NCBI GenBank assembly: GCA_002701365.1
Contig: NZUK01000014.1
Coordinates: 1-36,415, forward strand
Source of the DNA: Flavobacteriales bacterium
GTDB taxonomy: Bacteria; Bacteroidota; Bacteroidia; Flavobacteriales; TMED113
Direction of reading: 5' to 3'
Length of the DNA: 36,415 nt
Positions 8,470-17,759 of this stretch are shown here, piece after piece. Made by a program: the position numbers and the translations under genes. How positions within the stretch are numbered: position 1 is the first letter of the stretch; each line of letters opens with the position of its first letter. The notes beneath the pieces are model-generated. The model had not been told where the DNA came from and made no database searches. It saw only the letters and a program-made list of their open reading frames with translations.

Positions 8470-9303
8470 ATGTACAGAGTTATTCAATTCTGCATTAATA
8501 CCAATATTATAGTTGCTATTGCAGCCCTTTCCTTATATAAGATTACAGAATTAATTTTTGGTTTTAAAGATCCTCAGATGTCTATGTTTATTTTTTTTTC
8601 TACTTTATTCGCATATAATTATATGCGAATAAATTTAATAATTGACTCTACGACAACTCATTACCAATCTAACTGGTTTAAGAAACATAGAAAAGAAGTT
8701 TTTTTTATTTTAGCTACATCTGCTTTCTTAACTTGTTGGTGTGCACATCTATTAGGGTTCTACTTTATCAAACTAATAATTATACCAGCTGTTATATGTT
8801 TATTATATCCATGGAAATTTAACATAGGAAAACATGTGTTTGGAATAAGGAAAATACCTTTAATAAAAATTTTTTTAATATCATTTACATGGTCGTATAT
8901 CACTTTTGCAGTCCCATTAATGCATCAAAATATTGAAATTAATTATTTAGCAATTGATTTTTTTTTTCAAAGAATACTCTTTGTTATAGTAATATCACTA
9001 CCCTTTGATATTCGGGATATACCCTATGATAAAATAAAAACTATTCCTAATACAATTGGAATACATCAGTCTAAGTTATTTGCTTGGTTTTGCCTATTGA
9101 TAATTGATTGTTTATTAATCATAGATTTAATTAATAGCATTATTACATTACCCTATTTTATTGCATTTTTTTTAAGCATTGAACTATGCGCTGTTGTTAT
9201 ATATTTTACTGCTAAAAATCATTCAAACATGTTTTATGGTGTTATTGTAGAAGGTCTTTCAATAATAATGTGTTTATTTGTATTGATTGCGTCATTTATT
9301 TAA
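8470..9303 (+). CDS. UbiA-like polytopic membrane protein, probably degenerate
   Basis: A 277-residue protein with about eight hydrophobic segments. The stretch PFDIRDIPYDK (Asp180, Asp183, Asp187), followed by KTIPNTIG, matches the second Asp-rich motif of UbiA-family prenyltransferases. Where the first motif NDxxDxxxD would be expected (about residues 50-58) there is YNYMRINLII, so the Mg-diphosphate site looks incomplete. Similar proteins in flavobacteria are usually annotated as hypothetical or UbiA-family. It precedes kynU by 11 bases on the same strand and is probably co-transcribed with kynU-kmo. Whether it is catalytic, and on what lipid, cannot be told. Its intact family relatives prenylate quinone, haem or lipid precursors at the inner membrane. 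Confidence 0.7.
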   Translation: MYRVIQFCINTNIIVAIAALSLYKITELIFGFKDPQMSMFIFFSTLFAYNYMRINLIIDSTTTHYQSNWFKKHRKEVFFILATSAFLTCWCAHLLGFYFIKLIIIPAVICLLYPWKFNIGKHVFGIRKIPLIKIFLISFTWSYITFAVPLMHQNIEINYLAIDFFFQRILFVIVISLPFDIRDIPYDKIKTIPNTIGIHQSKLFAWFCLLIIDCLLIIDLINSIITLPYFIAFFLSIELCAVVIYFTAKNHSNMFYGVIVEGLSIIMCLFVLIASFI

Positions 9304-9314
9304 ATTCATAAAAT

Positions 9315-10580
9315 ATGAAGAAAAAATTATTTGATTTTAACTCTGCGAAAGTACTCGATGCTCAAGATGAGCTGTCCGTTTATAGAAATAACTTTAATAT
9401 TCCTCAATTTAATAAACAAGATGCAATCTATTTTACCGGCAATTCGTTGGGTTTACAATTAAAAAATTACGACACATATCTTAAACAAGAAATGGAGGAT
9501 TGGAAAACGATGGGAGTGGAAGGTCATTTTGATGCAAAAACACCGTGGGTTAATTATCATCAGTCTTTGGAGCAAGGGACTTCTCGTCTTGTTGGTGCTA
9601 AAATAAATGAGGTAGTAACCATGAATGGCTTATCGGTTAATCTTCATCTTTTATTTACTTCCTTTTATCAGCCAACAAAGAAAAAATATAAAATTTTATG
9701 TGAGTCTCATTTATTTCCTTCAGATTTATATATTATACAAAGTCAGATTCAGTTAAATGGCTTTGACCCGGATGATGCAATTATTTTTATTCCTTCTGAT
9801 TCAAATGGGGTAGTAGATGAAGAAAAATTATATTCTTTAATTGATAATCATAAAGATGATTTGGCTTTGATATTTATGGGTGGTGTAAATTACTACACGG
9901 GACAAGTTTTTAATATTGCTCAAATTACCAAAATCGGTCACCAGAACAATATTGTCGTTGGATTTGATTTAGCTCATGCTGCTGGTAATATCGAATTAAA
10001 ATTACATGAATGGAAAGTTGATTTTGCCGCTTGGTGTTCATATAAGTATTTAAATGCAGGACCAGGGAATGTCTCAACTATATTTATCCACGAAAAACAA
10101 ATTGCAAAAAAACCTTTTCGTCTTTCAGGTTGGTGGGGACATCAATTAAAAAATAGATTTGTAATCCAAGAAAGATTTGAGCCAGTCAATACTGCGGAGG
10201 GATGGCAATTATCTAATGCTCCTGTTTTGGGTATGTCTGTTTATAGAGCCTCAATAGATTTATTTGATAAAATTGGTATGGCTAAATTGATTTTAAAAAG
10301 AAATCAATTAACAATGTATTTAGAACAAGCTGTTGAAGATTTTAATAATATATCCTCGCTAAATTTAAAAATTATTACTCCGGGAATTTCTGAGGAAAGA
10401 GGGTCTCAACTATCAATTTTTATAGATAAAAATGGACAAAAAATTTATAATCACTTAAGGTCAAATGGTGTTTTTTTAGATTGGAGGGAACCCAATGTAA
10501 TGAGGATGGCACCTGTCCCATTATATAATTCTTTTAATGATATTGCGAGATTTCACCAAATTTTAATGAAATGTATTTAG
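9315..10580 (+). CDS. kynU: Kynureninase
   Basis: A 421-residue PLP enzyme of fold type I and the expected family length. Features include IYFTGNSLGLQ near the N-terminus, DLAHAAGN, and the PLP lysine K244 in CSYKYLNAGPG. It hydrolyses kynurenine or 3-hydroxykynurenine to anthranilate or 3-hydroxyanthranilate plus alanine in tryptophan degradation or de novo NAD synthesis. The end of the gene overlaps the kmo start by 10 bases in another frame, indicating coupled translation and a shared transcript. Tryptophan dioxygenase and 3-hydroxyanthranilate dioxygenase genes are not in the window. Confidence 0.96.
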   Translation: MKKKLFDFNSAKVLDAQDELSVYRNNFNIPQFNKQDAIYFTGNSLGLQLKNYDTYLKQEMEDWKTMGVEGHFDAKTPWVNYHQSLEQGTSRLVGAKINEVVTMNGLSVNLHLLFTSFYQPTKKKYKILCESHLFPSDLYIIQSQIQLNGFDPDDAIIFIPSDSNGVVDEEKLYSLIDNHKDDLALIFMGGVNYYTGQVFNIAQITKIGHQNNIVVGFDLAHAAGNIELKLHEWKVDFAAWCSYKYLNAGPGNVSTIFIHEKQIAKKPFRLSGWWGHQLKNRFVIQERFEPVNTAEGWQLSNAPVLGMSVYRASIDLFDKIGMAKLILKRNQLTMYLEQAVEDFNNISSLNLKIITPGISEERGSQLSIFIDKNGQKIYNHLRSNGVFLDWREPNVMRMAPVPLYNSFNDIARFHQILMKCI

Positions 10581-11917
10581 AAAATAAAAAAATCAGCGTT
10601 GTTGGAGGAGGATTAGTTGGTAGTTTATTAGCCACTTACCTAAGCAAACAAGGTGCTAATGTATTAGTTTTTGATAAAAGATCTGATCCTAGAAAAGATA
10701 TTAATCAGGCTGGAAGGTCTATTAATTTAGCACTTTCAGATAGAGGTATTCGGGCATTAAAAACATTAGGAATCAAGGGTCAGATTATGAAAATAGCAAT
10801 GCCTATGTATAAACGTATTATGCATTCTAATTCAGGTTCTTTAACTGAGCAAAGATATGGTAAAAGTCAACAGGCTATTTATTCGGTGTCAAGACATATT
10901 TTAAATACTAAATTAATTGATATTGCAGAACAACATAATGTTAAATTTCACTTCAATAAACAATGTGAAGAAATTGACTTTTCAAATAATGAGTTATTGT
11001 TTAAAGGTGATTATGTTAGTCATTCAGATTATATTTTTGCTGCTGATGGGGCTGGCTCAGTGATTAGAAAGAAAATGGGACATTGTTTTGCTGACGTAAA
11101 AATTACAGAAAAATTTATAGATTCATCATATAAAGAACTTACTATACCATCTCATTTAGATGGTACTCACAAAATACAAAATGATGCTCTACATATTTGG
11201 CCAAGGAAATCTTTTATGGTAATTGCTTTGCCAAATTTAGATGGCACATTTACTTGTACATTATTTGCGCCTAATAAAGGTCAAAGTTCGTTTGATGAAA
11301 TAAAAAAAAATGAGGATGTTAAAAGTTTTTTTTCATCGTATTTTCCAGACTTAGTCAATTTAATTCCTGATTTAGCAGAACAGTATTTTAATAATCCTAC
11401 GTCTCCTTTAGGTTTTGTTAGATGTAGTTCTTGGAAGAAAAATAATACAATTTTGTTAGGCGATGCTTGTCATGCAACTGTTCCTTTTTATGGTCAGGGT
11501 ATGAATTCTGGATTTGAAGATTGCTTTTTATTAAATGAATGGATTAATTTGAACCATAGTTTATCTAATAGAACAATAAAAGAATTTTTATCTCTTAGAC
11601 AGTTAAATACGGAAGCTATGCAAGATTTATCAATGGCCAATTTTATTGAAATGCAATCAAAAACAGCTGATCCAGGATTTTTGTTACAGAAAAAAATTGA
11701 AGAATGGTTTTCTAATAAGCACCCTGATAAATGGATGCCATTATATTCTATGGTTACATTTAGTTCGGTTAGCTATCATGAAGCTATGCAAAAAGGTATT
11801 ATACAAGATGAAATCATGAAAGATGTTATGAGTAAAAATAATTTACAAATAGTATTTAATGAAGCAGAACTAAATGAAAAAAATATTGAGCAACAAATTC
11901 TTAGCAGAATAAGTTAA
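10571..11917 (+). CDS. kmo: Kynurenine 3-monooxygenase
   Basis: A 448-residue FAD-dependent aromatic hydroxylase. The N-terminal dinucleotide-binding motif is SVVGGGLVGSLLA, and the second FAD motif is GDACHATVPFYGQGMNSGFEDC, the form typical of KMO. It uses NADPH and O2 to convert kynurenine to 3-hydroxykynurenine, the substrate of the adjacent kynureninase. It starts within the last 10 bases of kynU. Its TAA overlaps by 4 bases the stop of the convergent metallo-hydrolase gene, leaving no space for a terminator. The C-terminal portion is less conserved, as usual; KMO proteins carry a hydrophobic or helical C-terminus that binds membranes in eukaryotes, but no obvious membrane helix is seen here. 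Confidence 0.95.
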   Translation: MYLENKKISVVGGGLVGSLLATYLSKQGANVLVFDKRSDPRKDINQAGRSINLALSDRGIRALKTLGIKGQIMKIAMPMYKRIMHSNSGSLTEQRYGKSQQAIYSVSRHILNTKLIDIAEQHNVKFHFNKQCEEIDFSNNELLFKGDYVSHSDYIFAADGAGSVIRKKMGHCFADVKITEKFIDSSYKELTIPSHLDGTHKIQNDALHIWPRKSFMVIALPNLDGTFTCTLFAPNKGQSSFDEIKKNEDVKSFFSSYFPDLVNLIPDLAEQYFNNPTSPLGFVRCSSWKKNNTILLGDACHATVPFYGQGMNSGFEDCFLLNEWINLNHSLSNRTIKEFLSLRQLNTEAMQDLSMANFIEMQSKTADPGFLLQKKIEEWFSNKHPDKWMPLYSMVTFSSVSYHEAMQKGIIQDEIMKDVMSKNNLQIVFNEAELNEKNIEQQILSRIS

Positions 11918-12552
11918 TTAATTTTCAAAAAAGGGTTGTTTTGTTTTTCAAAACCAATACTTGTATTTTCGCCATGTCCACACAAGACTTCAATTTCATC
12001 ATCTAACTTGAATAATTTATTTTTAATACTATTCATTAAATCTTCGTGATTACATAGCGGTAAGTCAGTTCTTCCAATACTCATTAGAAATAAGACATCT
12101 CCACTAATAATTTTTTTATTTGCATGATTAATTAAACAAATATGGCCTGGTGCGTGCCCAGGTGTAAAAATAACCTCCCATGAAGTGTTACCTAGCGAAA
12201 TGACATCATTTTCACATATTGTTTTCACATTGAGTGGAGGAGGATTCAAAGATACGTTATATAACTTTGCAATATCTACAGCTTTATTTAAAAGAGGTAA
12301 ATCTTTTTCATGCATTTTTGGGATTAAATTATACGTGTTAGCAATAAAATTATTGCCGAAAATATGATCTAAATGGCAGTGTGTATTTATTAGTTCCTTA
12401 GGAATTAATTGATTTTCTTCAATATAAGTTTTAATTAAATTTTCTTCTTCTATGCTATTACATCCAGGATCTATAATCATACATTCTTTATTAGAATGTA
12501 TTAAGTATGTATTTTCTTGAAATGAATTGAATGTAAATTTTTTAATTTTCAT
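11914..12552 (-). CDS. Metallo-beta-lactamase-fold hydrolase (glyoxalase II-like)
   Basis: A 212-residue protein with the metal-binding motif THCHLDH (HxHxDH), a later His in TPGHAPGHICL, the bridging Asp in SGDVLF, and GHGENTSIGFE near the end. This is the compact glyoxalase II-like subgroup, which typically hydrolyses thioesters or related small-molecule esters. The substrate is not determined. The start is set at ATG 12552, giving MKIKKFTFNSFQENTYLI, the common N-terminus of this subgroup; an upstream in-frame ATG would add 26 hydrophobic residues that run into the divergent gene. It faces the M20 gene across 37 bases and overlaps kmo by 4 bases at the stop. Confidence 0.9.
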   Translation of the reverse strand: MKIKKFTFNSFQENTYLIHSNKECMIIDPGCNSIEEENLIKTYIEENQLIPKELINTHCHLDHIFGNNFIANTYNLIPKMHEKDLPLLNKAVDIAKLYNVSLNPPPLNVKTICENDVISLGNTSWEVIFTPGHAPGHICLINHANKKIISGDVLFLMSIGRTDLPLCNHEDLMNSIKNKLFKLDDEIEVLCGHGENTSIGFEKQNNPFLKIN

Positions 12553-12589
12553 CTCTTTGGTTATTTTTATGATTATTACAATGTTAATA

Positions 12590-13798
12590 ATGGATAACCA
12601 AGATATAAAAAACCAAGTAAAAAAAATCACAAAATCTATCTTTAAAGATATAGTAAAGATTAGGAGGTGGATTCATAAACATCCAGAATTATCTTTCAAA
12701 GAAAAAAAAACATCTGAGTACATATGTAAGATTCTCGAGCAAAATAACATCCAGTTTCAAAGTGGTTTTGCAGGATATGGAGTTGTGGCATTAATTAAGT
12801 GCAATAACTCTAATAGTCAAGTTATTGGATTAAGAGCAGATATGGATGCACTACCTATTCAAGAAAAGAATAATATTGATTATAAATCTATTTATGATGG
12901 AGTTATGCATGCATGTGGACATGATGTACACACTGCTATTCTTTTAGGAACAGCAATAGTATTAAATAGATTAAAACATAATCTAAAAGGTACGATTAAA
13001 TTTATTTTTCAACCCGCTGAAGAAAAATTGCCAGGAGGAGCATCATTAATGATTAAAGAGGGTATTTTATTAAATCCTAAGATCGATAAAATGCTTGCGT
13101 TACATGTGTTTCCCGAATTTGAAGTTGGAAAAGTTGGTTTTCGTTCAGGTAAGTATATGGCCGCTTGTGATGAACTTTATATATCTCTTATAGGTAAAGG
13201 AGGACATGCAGCCTTGCCAGACAGTGTAATTAATCCAATTATAATGGGAGCAGAATTAATTTTAAATGTTAAAAGTGCTGTAAAAAAACTGCCTTCAGAT
13301 GAACAATATATATTAGAATTCGGTGATTTTAGGGCTTATGGAGCATCAAATGTTATTCCTGATGAGGCAAACATAAAGGGAACACTCAGAACACTGAATG
13401 AAGATTTTAGAGAAAAAGCACATTCGATAATTTTAAATGAAGCGAAAAAGATCCAAAAAAAGTATAATGCGACTTGTTCATTTGATATTAAAAAAGGCTA
13501 TCCAGTTTTATGTAATGACAAAGATTTAACAGATTTTTGTAAAAGATTAAGTAAATTTTTTTTAAGCTCTGATTCAGTTAAAAATTTAGACATTAGAATG
13601 GCCTCAGAAGATTTTTCCTATTTTTCACAGAATGTTCCCTCTTGTTTTTTTAGAATAGGTGTTGCAAATAGCAAAAAAAATATTAATCACTCAGTACATA
13701 CCCCTTACTTTAATATAGATGATAAAAGTTTGGAGATAGGAGTTGGTTTGATGAGTTATTTGACTATTTCTAATTTGCTAAATCAGAAAAAAGTTTAA
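12590..13798 (+). CDS. M20 family amidohydrolase
   Basis: A 402-residue metallopeptidase-fold amidohydrolase (M20D, hippurate/IAA-amino-acid hydrolase type). It has the N-terminal RRWIHKHPELSF, the metal-ligand motif HACGHDVHTA, the catalytic PAEEKLPGGA, and late His residues in LHVFPE and NHSVHTPYF. It likely removes N-acyl groups from amino acids; the precise substrate is unknown. ATG 12590 is chosen (MDNQDIKNQV); in-frame ATGs at 12527, 12569 and 12581 would add hydrophobic residues, and the first overlaps the divergent gene. Relatives are mostly cytoplasmic. The 3' end overlaps recQ by 29 bases. Confidence 0.9.
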   Translation: MDNQDIKNQVKKITKSIFKDIVKIRRWIHKHPELSFKEKKTSEYICKILEQNNIQFQSGFAGYGVVALIKCNNSNSQVIGLRADMDALPIQEKNNIDYKSIYDGVMHACGHDVHTAILLGTAIVLNRLKHNLKGTIKFIFQPAEEKLPGGASLMIKEGILLNPKIDKMLALHVFPEFEVGKVGFRSGKYMAACDELYISLIGKGGHAALPDSVINPIIMGAELILNVKSAVKKLPSDEQYILEFGDFRAYGASNVIPDEANIKGTLRTLNEDFREKAHSIILNEAKKIQKKYNATCSFDIKKGYPVLCNDKDLTDFCKRLSKFFLSSDSVKNLDIRMASEDFSYFSQNVPSCFFRIGVANSKKNINHSVHTPYFNIDDKSLEIGVGLMSYLTISNLLNQKKV

Positions 13799-15941
13799 TT
13801 TTCATTAACCGGAGCTCGTCTTCTTCATATTCGTTATCAAAATAAGCTACGGCTTCAGAAATCGAATCATCTTTAGCTTCGGTAAGAAAGTAGTCATATA
13901 TTTCTTCTTGTTGCGAATCATCTAGGATGTGGTCAATGTGATAATTGATATCAATTTTAGTCCCAGATTTTACAATATTTTCAATTTCTTTTATAAGTGT
14001 TTCCATGTCTATATTCTTGTCAGCTATAATATCATCAAAAGATCGTTTTCTGTCAGCACATTGAATAATAAAAATTTTTAAATCATTTTTATTTGCTTTT
14101 GATTTAACAATATATTCTTGACGTTTTTGTATATTATTTGCGGTGACATAATTTTGGATAGTTTCAATAAATTGGGATCCATATTTTTGAACTTTTCCTT
14201 CACCAATACCATTAATATTTTTTAATTCTTCATTGTTGACAGGATATTGTATAGCCATTTCTTCCATGGATGGGTCCTGGAGTATAATAAAAGGAGGTAC
14301 TTTTTTTTTGTTGGCAATATCTTTTCTTAATTTTTTCAAAATAGATAATAATTTTACATCTATTATTTCATTGTGGGTTTTATTTTGGTCCACAATTAAA
14401 GATTGGTTTTCTTGAATTTTAAAATCAAAAGGTTGTTTTAAAAACAATTTACCAGATTCAGTAATACTTAATCTTCCAAGGGACTGAATATCTTTTTTTG
14501 TTAAATTATCAAGTATGGATTGCCTAATAATTTTTTTTAGCATTTCAGAGGATGTGTCAATTCCTTTTTTAAAAAAAGATAATTCACTAGTTTGGTAATT
14601 ATATATTTTACTAGTACTAGTGCCTTTTAGTATAGATATAAGTTGTTCTGTATTAAATACATTATTAGTTTCTAAGATGGCATTAAGTACAATTCCTAAT
14701 TCATTTTTAGCATTGTGATATATTGTTGGATTCCTACAATTGTCACATTTTTTTTGGCAGTGGGATGGTTGGTAATTTTCTCCAAAATAGTGAAGCAATT
14801 TTTTTCTTCGGCAACTATTTTCTTCAACAAATTCGACAATTTCTGCTAAAAGCTGATTTGCGATTTCTTTTTCATCTCCATTTTTCTTTGAGTTAAATCC
14901 TTGAAACTTTTCAACATCAGCATAATTGTAAAATAAAATACACTTTCCTTCACCTCCGTCTCTACCAGCGCGGCCGGTCTCTTGGTAATAATTTTCAATA
15001 CTTTTAGGGAGATTATAATGAATAACATATCTAACATCGGGCTTGTCAATACCCATTCCAAATGCAATAGTTGCAACTACGATATCAATTTTTTCCATTA
15101 AGAATGCATCTTGGGTCTCCATTCTTTTCTTGTACTCAATACCAGCATGATATGGTAAACTTTTTATATTATTTAAATTTAATAATTCTGAAATTTCTTC
15201 AGCTTTTTTTCGTTCTAGACAATATATAATTCCAGACTTATTTATGTTTTTTTTGATAAATTGGATAATTGCTTTATTTACATCGGAATTTTTTTGTATT
15301 TCATAATCAAGATTGGGTCTATTAAACGACGATATAAATAAGTTGTTTTTTTCTAGCCCCAAATTTTTAACAATATCATCTTTTACTTTCTGTGTGGCAG
15401 TTGCTGTTAGTGCAATAATAGGTTTTGGATTAATTTGACGGATTGTTTGCTTTAACTTCCTATATTCTGGCCTAAAATCATGTCCCCATTCAGAGATACA
15501 ATGTGCTTCATCAACTGCATAAAATGAAATATTACATTTTTTTAAAAATTCAATATTTTCTGACTTTGTCATTGTTTCAGGTGCAACAAATAGCAATTTT
15601 GTAAATCCGTTAATAACTGTTTTTTTTACTTGATTTTTTTTCTCTTTAGATAGAGATGAGTTGAAAAAATGTGCAATATCATCATTAGAAGCATAACTTC
15701 TAATTGAGTCAACTTGATTTTTCATGAGTGCAATAAGAGGTGAAATGACGATTGCTACACCATCAAGTAACATTGCTGGCAATTGATAGCATAAGGATTT
15801 TCCTCCACCAGTTGGCATAATTACAAACGTGTTAGATCCTAAGATTATAGATTTAATAGCTGCTTCCTGATTGCCCTTAAATTTCTTGAATCCAAAAAAA
15901 ATATTCAAACTTTTATGTATTTCTTCATGGATGTTTTCCAT
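13770..15941 (-). CDS. recQ: ATP-dependent DNA helicase RecQ
   Basis: A 723-residue superfamily 2 helicase. Walker A is MPTGGGKS (residues 42-49), motif II is DEAH in VDEAHCISEWGHDFRPEY (the RecQ aromatic-rich signature), and motif VI is QETGRAGRDG. A zinc-binding Cys cluster follows (SCRRKKLLHYFGE then CQKKCDNC, about residues 383-415), then a winged-helix region, an HRDC domain (about 525-600) and a C-terminal extension of about 120 residues, as in many Bacteroidota RecQ proteins. It unwinds forked and recombining DNA in repair. Its last 29 bases are also the end of the M20 gene on the other strand. Confidence 0.97.
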   Translation of the reverse strand: MENIHEEIHKSLNIFFGFKKFKGNQEAAIKSIILGSNTFVIMPTGGGKSLCYQLPAMLLDGVAIVISPLIALMKNQVDSIRSYASNDDIAHFFNSSLSKEKKNQVKKTVINGFTKLLFVAPETMTKSENIEFLKKCNISFYAVDEAHCISEWGHDFRPEYRKLKQTIRQINPKPIIALTATATQKVKDDIVKNLGLEKNNLFISSFNRPNLDYEIQKNSDVNKAIIQFIKKNINKSGIIYCLERKKAEEISELLNLNNIKSLPYHAGIEYKKRMETQDAFLMEKIDIVVATIAFGMGIDKPDVRYVIHYNLPKSIENYYQETGRAGRDGGEGKCILFYNYADVEKFQGFNSKKNGDEKEIANQLLAEIVEFVEENSCRRKKLLHYFGENYQPSHCQKKCDNCRNPTIYHNAKNELGIVLNAILETNNVFNTEQLISILKGTSTSKIYNYQTSELSFFKKGIDTSSEMLKKIIRQSILDNLTKKDIQSLGRLSITESGKLFLKQPFDFKIQENQSLIVDQNKTHNEIIDVKLLSILKKLRKDIANKKKVPPFIILQDPSMEEMAIQYPVNNEELKNINGIGEGKVQKYGSQFIETIQNYVTANNIQKRQEYIVKSKANKNDLKIFIIQCADRKRSFDDIIADKNIDMETLIKEIENIVKSGTKIDINYHIDHILDDSQQEEIYDYFLTEAKDDSISEAVAYFDNEYEEDELRLMKIKLFSDLAN

Positions 15942-15971
15942 TTCTAAACGAAAATTTTAATAAAATAGACT

Positions 15972-15979
15972 TAATTTTG
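15972..15979 (+). promoter_or_regulatory. Candidate -7 element TAATTTTG for kdsD-tatC-lptB
   Basis: An exact TAnnTTTG match 38 bases before the kdsD ATG, within the 76-base divergent recQ/kdsD spacer. It would start transcription around 15985 with a 5' leader of about 30 bases. The -33 TTTG is not evident. Confidence 0.5.
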
Positions 15980-16017
15980 CTTACATTAATTTAATTCTTT
16001 TTTTTAAAATTCACACA

Positions 16018-16983
16018 ATGAAACAAGATATAGATTTTATTAAGTTAGGAAAAGATATTATTTCAGAGCAATTAAAGTCTTTGAAACATTTGCAAGATCA
16101 AATTAATGTTGAATTCGCGGATGTTGTTAATTTAATTTTTAATTCTTCCGGGCGATTAATGATTATTGGTTTAGGTAAAAGTGGCATCATTGGAAGAAAA
16201 ATATCTGCAACATTAAATTCTACTGGCACTCTGTCTTCATTTATACATGCTAGTGATGCTCTTCACGGAGATTTAGGCAGCCTGGTTCTTCAAGATATTG
16301 TGTTATTTATTTCAAAAAGTGGAAACACTGAAGAAATTAAGCAGTTAATACCTATTATTAAAGCAAGAAAAATTCAAATTGTAGCGATGACTGCTAATTT
16401 AAATTCGTATTTAGCCAAAGAATCTGATTATGTATTAAATGTGTCAATTAATCAAGAAGTATGTCCAAATAATTTGGCACCTACAACAAGTACAACATTG
16501 CAATTAGTTATGGGGGATACATTGGCTGTTTGTTTAATGAAATTAAATAATTTTTCTACAGATGATTTTGCACGTTTACATCCAGGTGGCATGCTTGGAA
16601 ATCGTCTCAATTTAGCTGTGAAAGATTTATGTGACTTCTCACTTAAACCATTTGTTGATATTAATGATCCACTTGAAAAGGTGATTGTGGAAATTTCCTC
16701 TAAAAGGCTAGGTGCAACAGCCGTACTTGAATCTAATACGATTATTGGAGTAATTACTGACGGAGATTTACGTAGGATGTTAGCGAAAAAATCTGATTTA
16801 TCTGACATTTTAGCATCAGATTTAATGACAATTGAGCCCAAGATTATTGATTTAAATGATTTGGCTTATCATGCATTTAGTATTATGAAGAATCATAGTA
16901 TAACTCAATTGTTAGTTCATGAGAAAAATAAATATATGGGTGTTATTCATTTACATGATATTTTAAAACGAAATATTTTTTAA
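16018..16983 (+). CDS. kdsD: D-arabinose 5-phosphate isomerase (KpsF/GutQ family)
   Basis: A 321-residue protein with an N-terminal SIS sugar-isomerase domain (about residues 35-190, with IGLGKSGIIGRKI and ISKSGNTEE) and two C-terminal CBS domains (about 205-320, with ITDGDLRRM). This three-part layout and length define the KdsD/KpsF/GutQ family, which makes arabinose 5-phosphate from ribulose 5-phosphate as the first step of KDO synthesis for LPS. It is followed after 2 bases by tatC and then lptB. LptB exports LPS, so the operon joins LPS precursor synthesis and transport. Confidence in the family is very high; LPS dedication is inferred. Confidence 0.95.
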   Translation: MKQDIDFIKLGKDIISEQLKSLKHLQDQINVEFADVVNLIFNSSGRLMIIGLGKSGIIGRKISATLNSTGTLSSFIHASDALHGDLGSLVLQDIVLFISKSGNTEEIKQLIPIIKARKIQIVAMTANLNSYLAKESDYVLNVSINQEVCPNNLAPTTSTTLQLVMGDTLAVCLMKLNNFSTDDFARLHPGGMLGNRLNLAVKDLCDFSLKPFVDINDPLEKVIVEISSKRLGATAVLESNTIIGVITDGDLRRMLAKKSDLSDILASDLMTIEPKIIDLNDLAYHAFSIMKNHSITQLLVHEKNKYMGVIHLHDILKRNIF

Positions 16984-16985
16984 TT

Positions 16986-17759
16986 ATGGATTCTCTTCCC
17001 AAACAATCGATAATTTCTCATTTACAAGATTTAAGGTGGCATTTAGCTAGGTCGGTGTTAGCCATACTAATAGGTTCTGGAATTGCCTTTATTAATAAGG
17101 TATTTATTTTTGATAAAATTATTTTTGCATGTAAAGAAAATACTTTTCCAACATATATTTTTTTATGTAATCTATCTGAAAAATTTTGTATTCAAGACAT
17201 GCCTTTTATTTTGATGAATGTAGAAATGTCCGGTCAATTTACAATGCATTTATTAGTTTCGTTTACTGCGGGGATAATTATCTCCTTTCCGTATTTAGTT
17301 TTTGAAACATGGTCGTTTGTCGCTCCCGCATTGTATAAAAGGGAAAAATTATTTTCAATTATTTTTTCATTTTTTTCGTTTACTCTTTTTTTAATAGGAG
17401 TTTTATTTGCTTATTATGTTATTGTTCCTTTTTCAATTAATTTTTTAAGTTCTTATACAATTAGTGATACGATTAAAAATAACATACATTTTATTTCTTT
17501 TATTAAAACAATAACAACTCTTGTACTTACATCAGGATTTTTATTTCAACTTCCTTTAATAATATATTTTTTAACCAAGTTTAATTTTATTCATCCTAAA
17601 CAATTAAAACAATATAGACGACATGCTTTCGTTATCATTCTGATATTGGCTTCTGTTTTAACACCACCTGATATGTTTAGTCAAGTATTAATAGGTTTGC
17701 CAATATTTCTACTATATGAGTTTTCAATTTTAATTTCAATTTTAACAATACGTAGATAA
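16986..17759 (+). CDS. tatC: Sec-independent protein translocase TatC
   Basis: A 257-residue inner-membrane protein with six hydrophobic segments. The conserved amphipathic N-terminus has ISHLQDLRWHL, and the central segment has SFTAGIIISFPYLVFETWSFVAPALY (between roughly residues 95 and 120), where the conserved F-P and E of the Tat signal-peptide site fall. It binds twin-arginine signal peptides and, with TatA, exports folded proteins. No tatA is nearby. The stop codon shares its last base with the lptB start codon (TAATG). Confidence 0.95.
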   Translation: MDSLPKQSIISHLQDLRWHLARSVLAILIGSGIAFINKVFIFDKIIFACKENTFPTYIFLCNLSEKFCIQDMPFILMNVEMSGQFTMHLLVSFTAGIIISFPYLVFETWSFVAPALYKREKLFSIIFSFFSFTLFLIGVLFAYYVIVPFSINFLSSYTISDTIKNNIHFISFIKTITTLVLTSGFLFQLPLIIYFLTKFNFIHPKQLKQYRRHAFVIILILASVLTPPDMFSQVLIGLPIFLLYEFSILISILTIRR

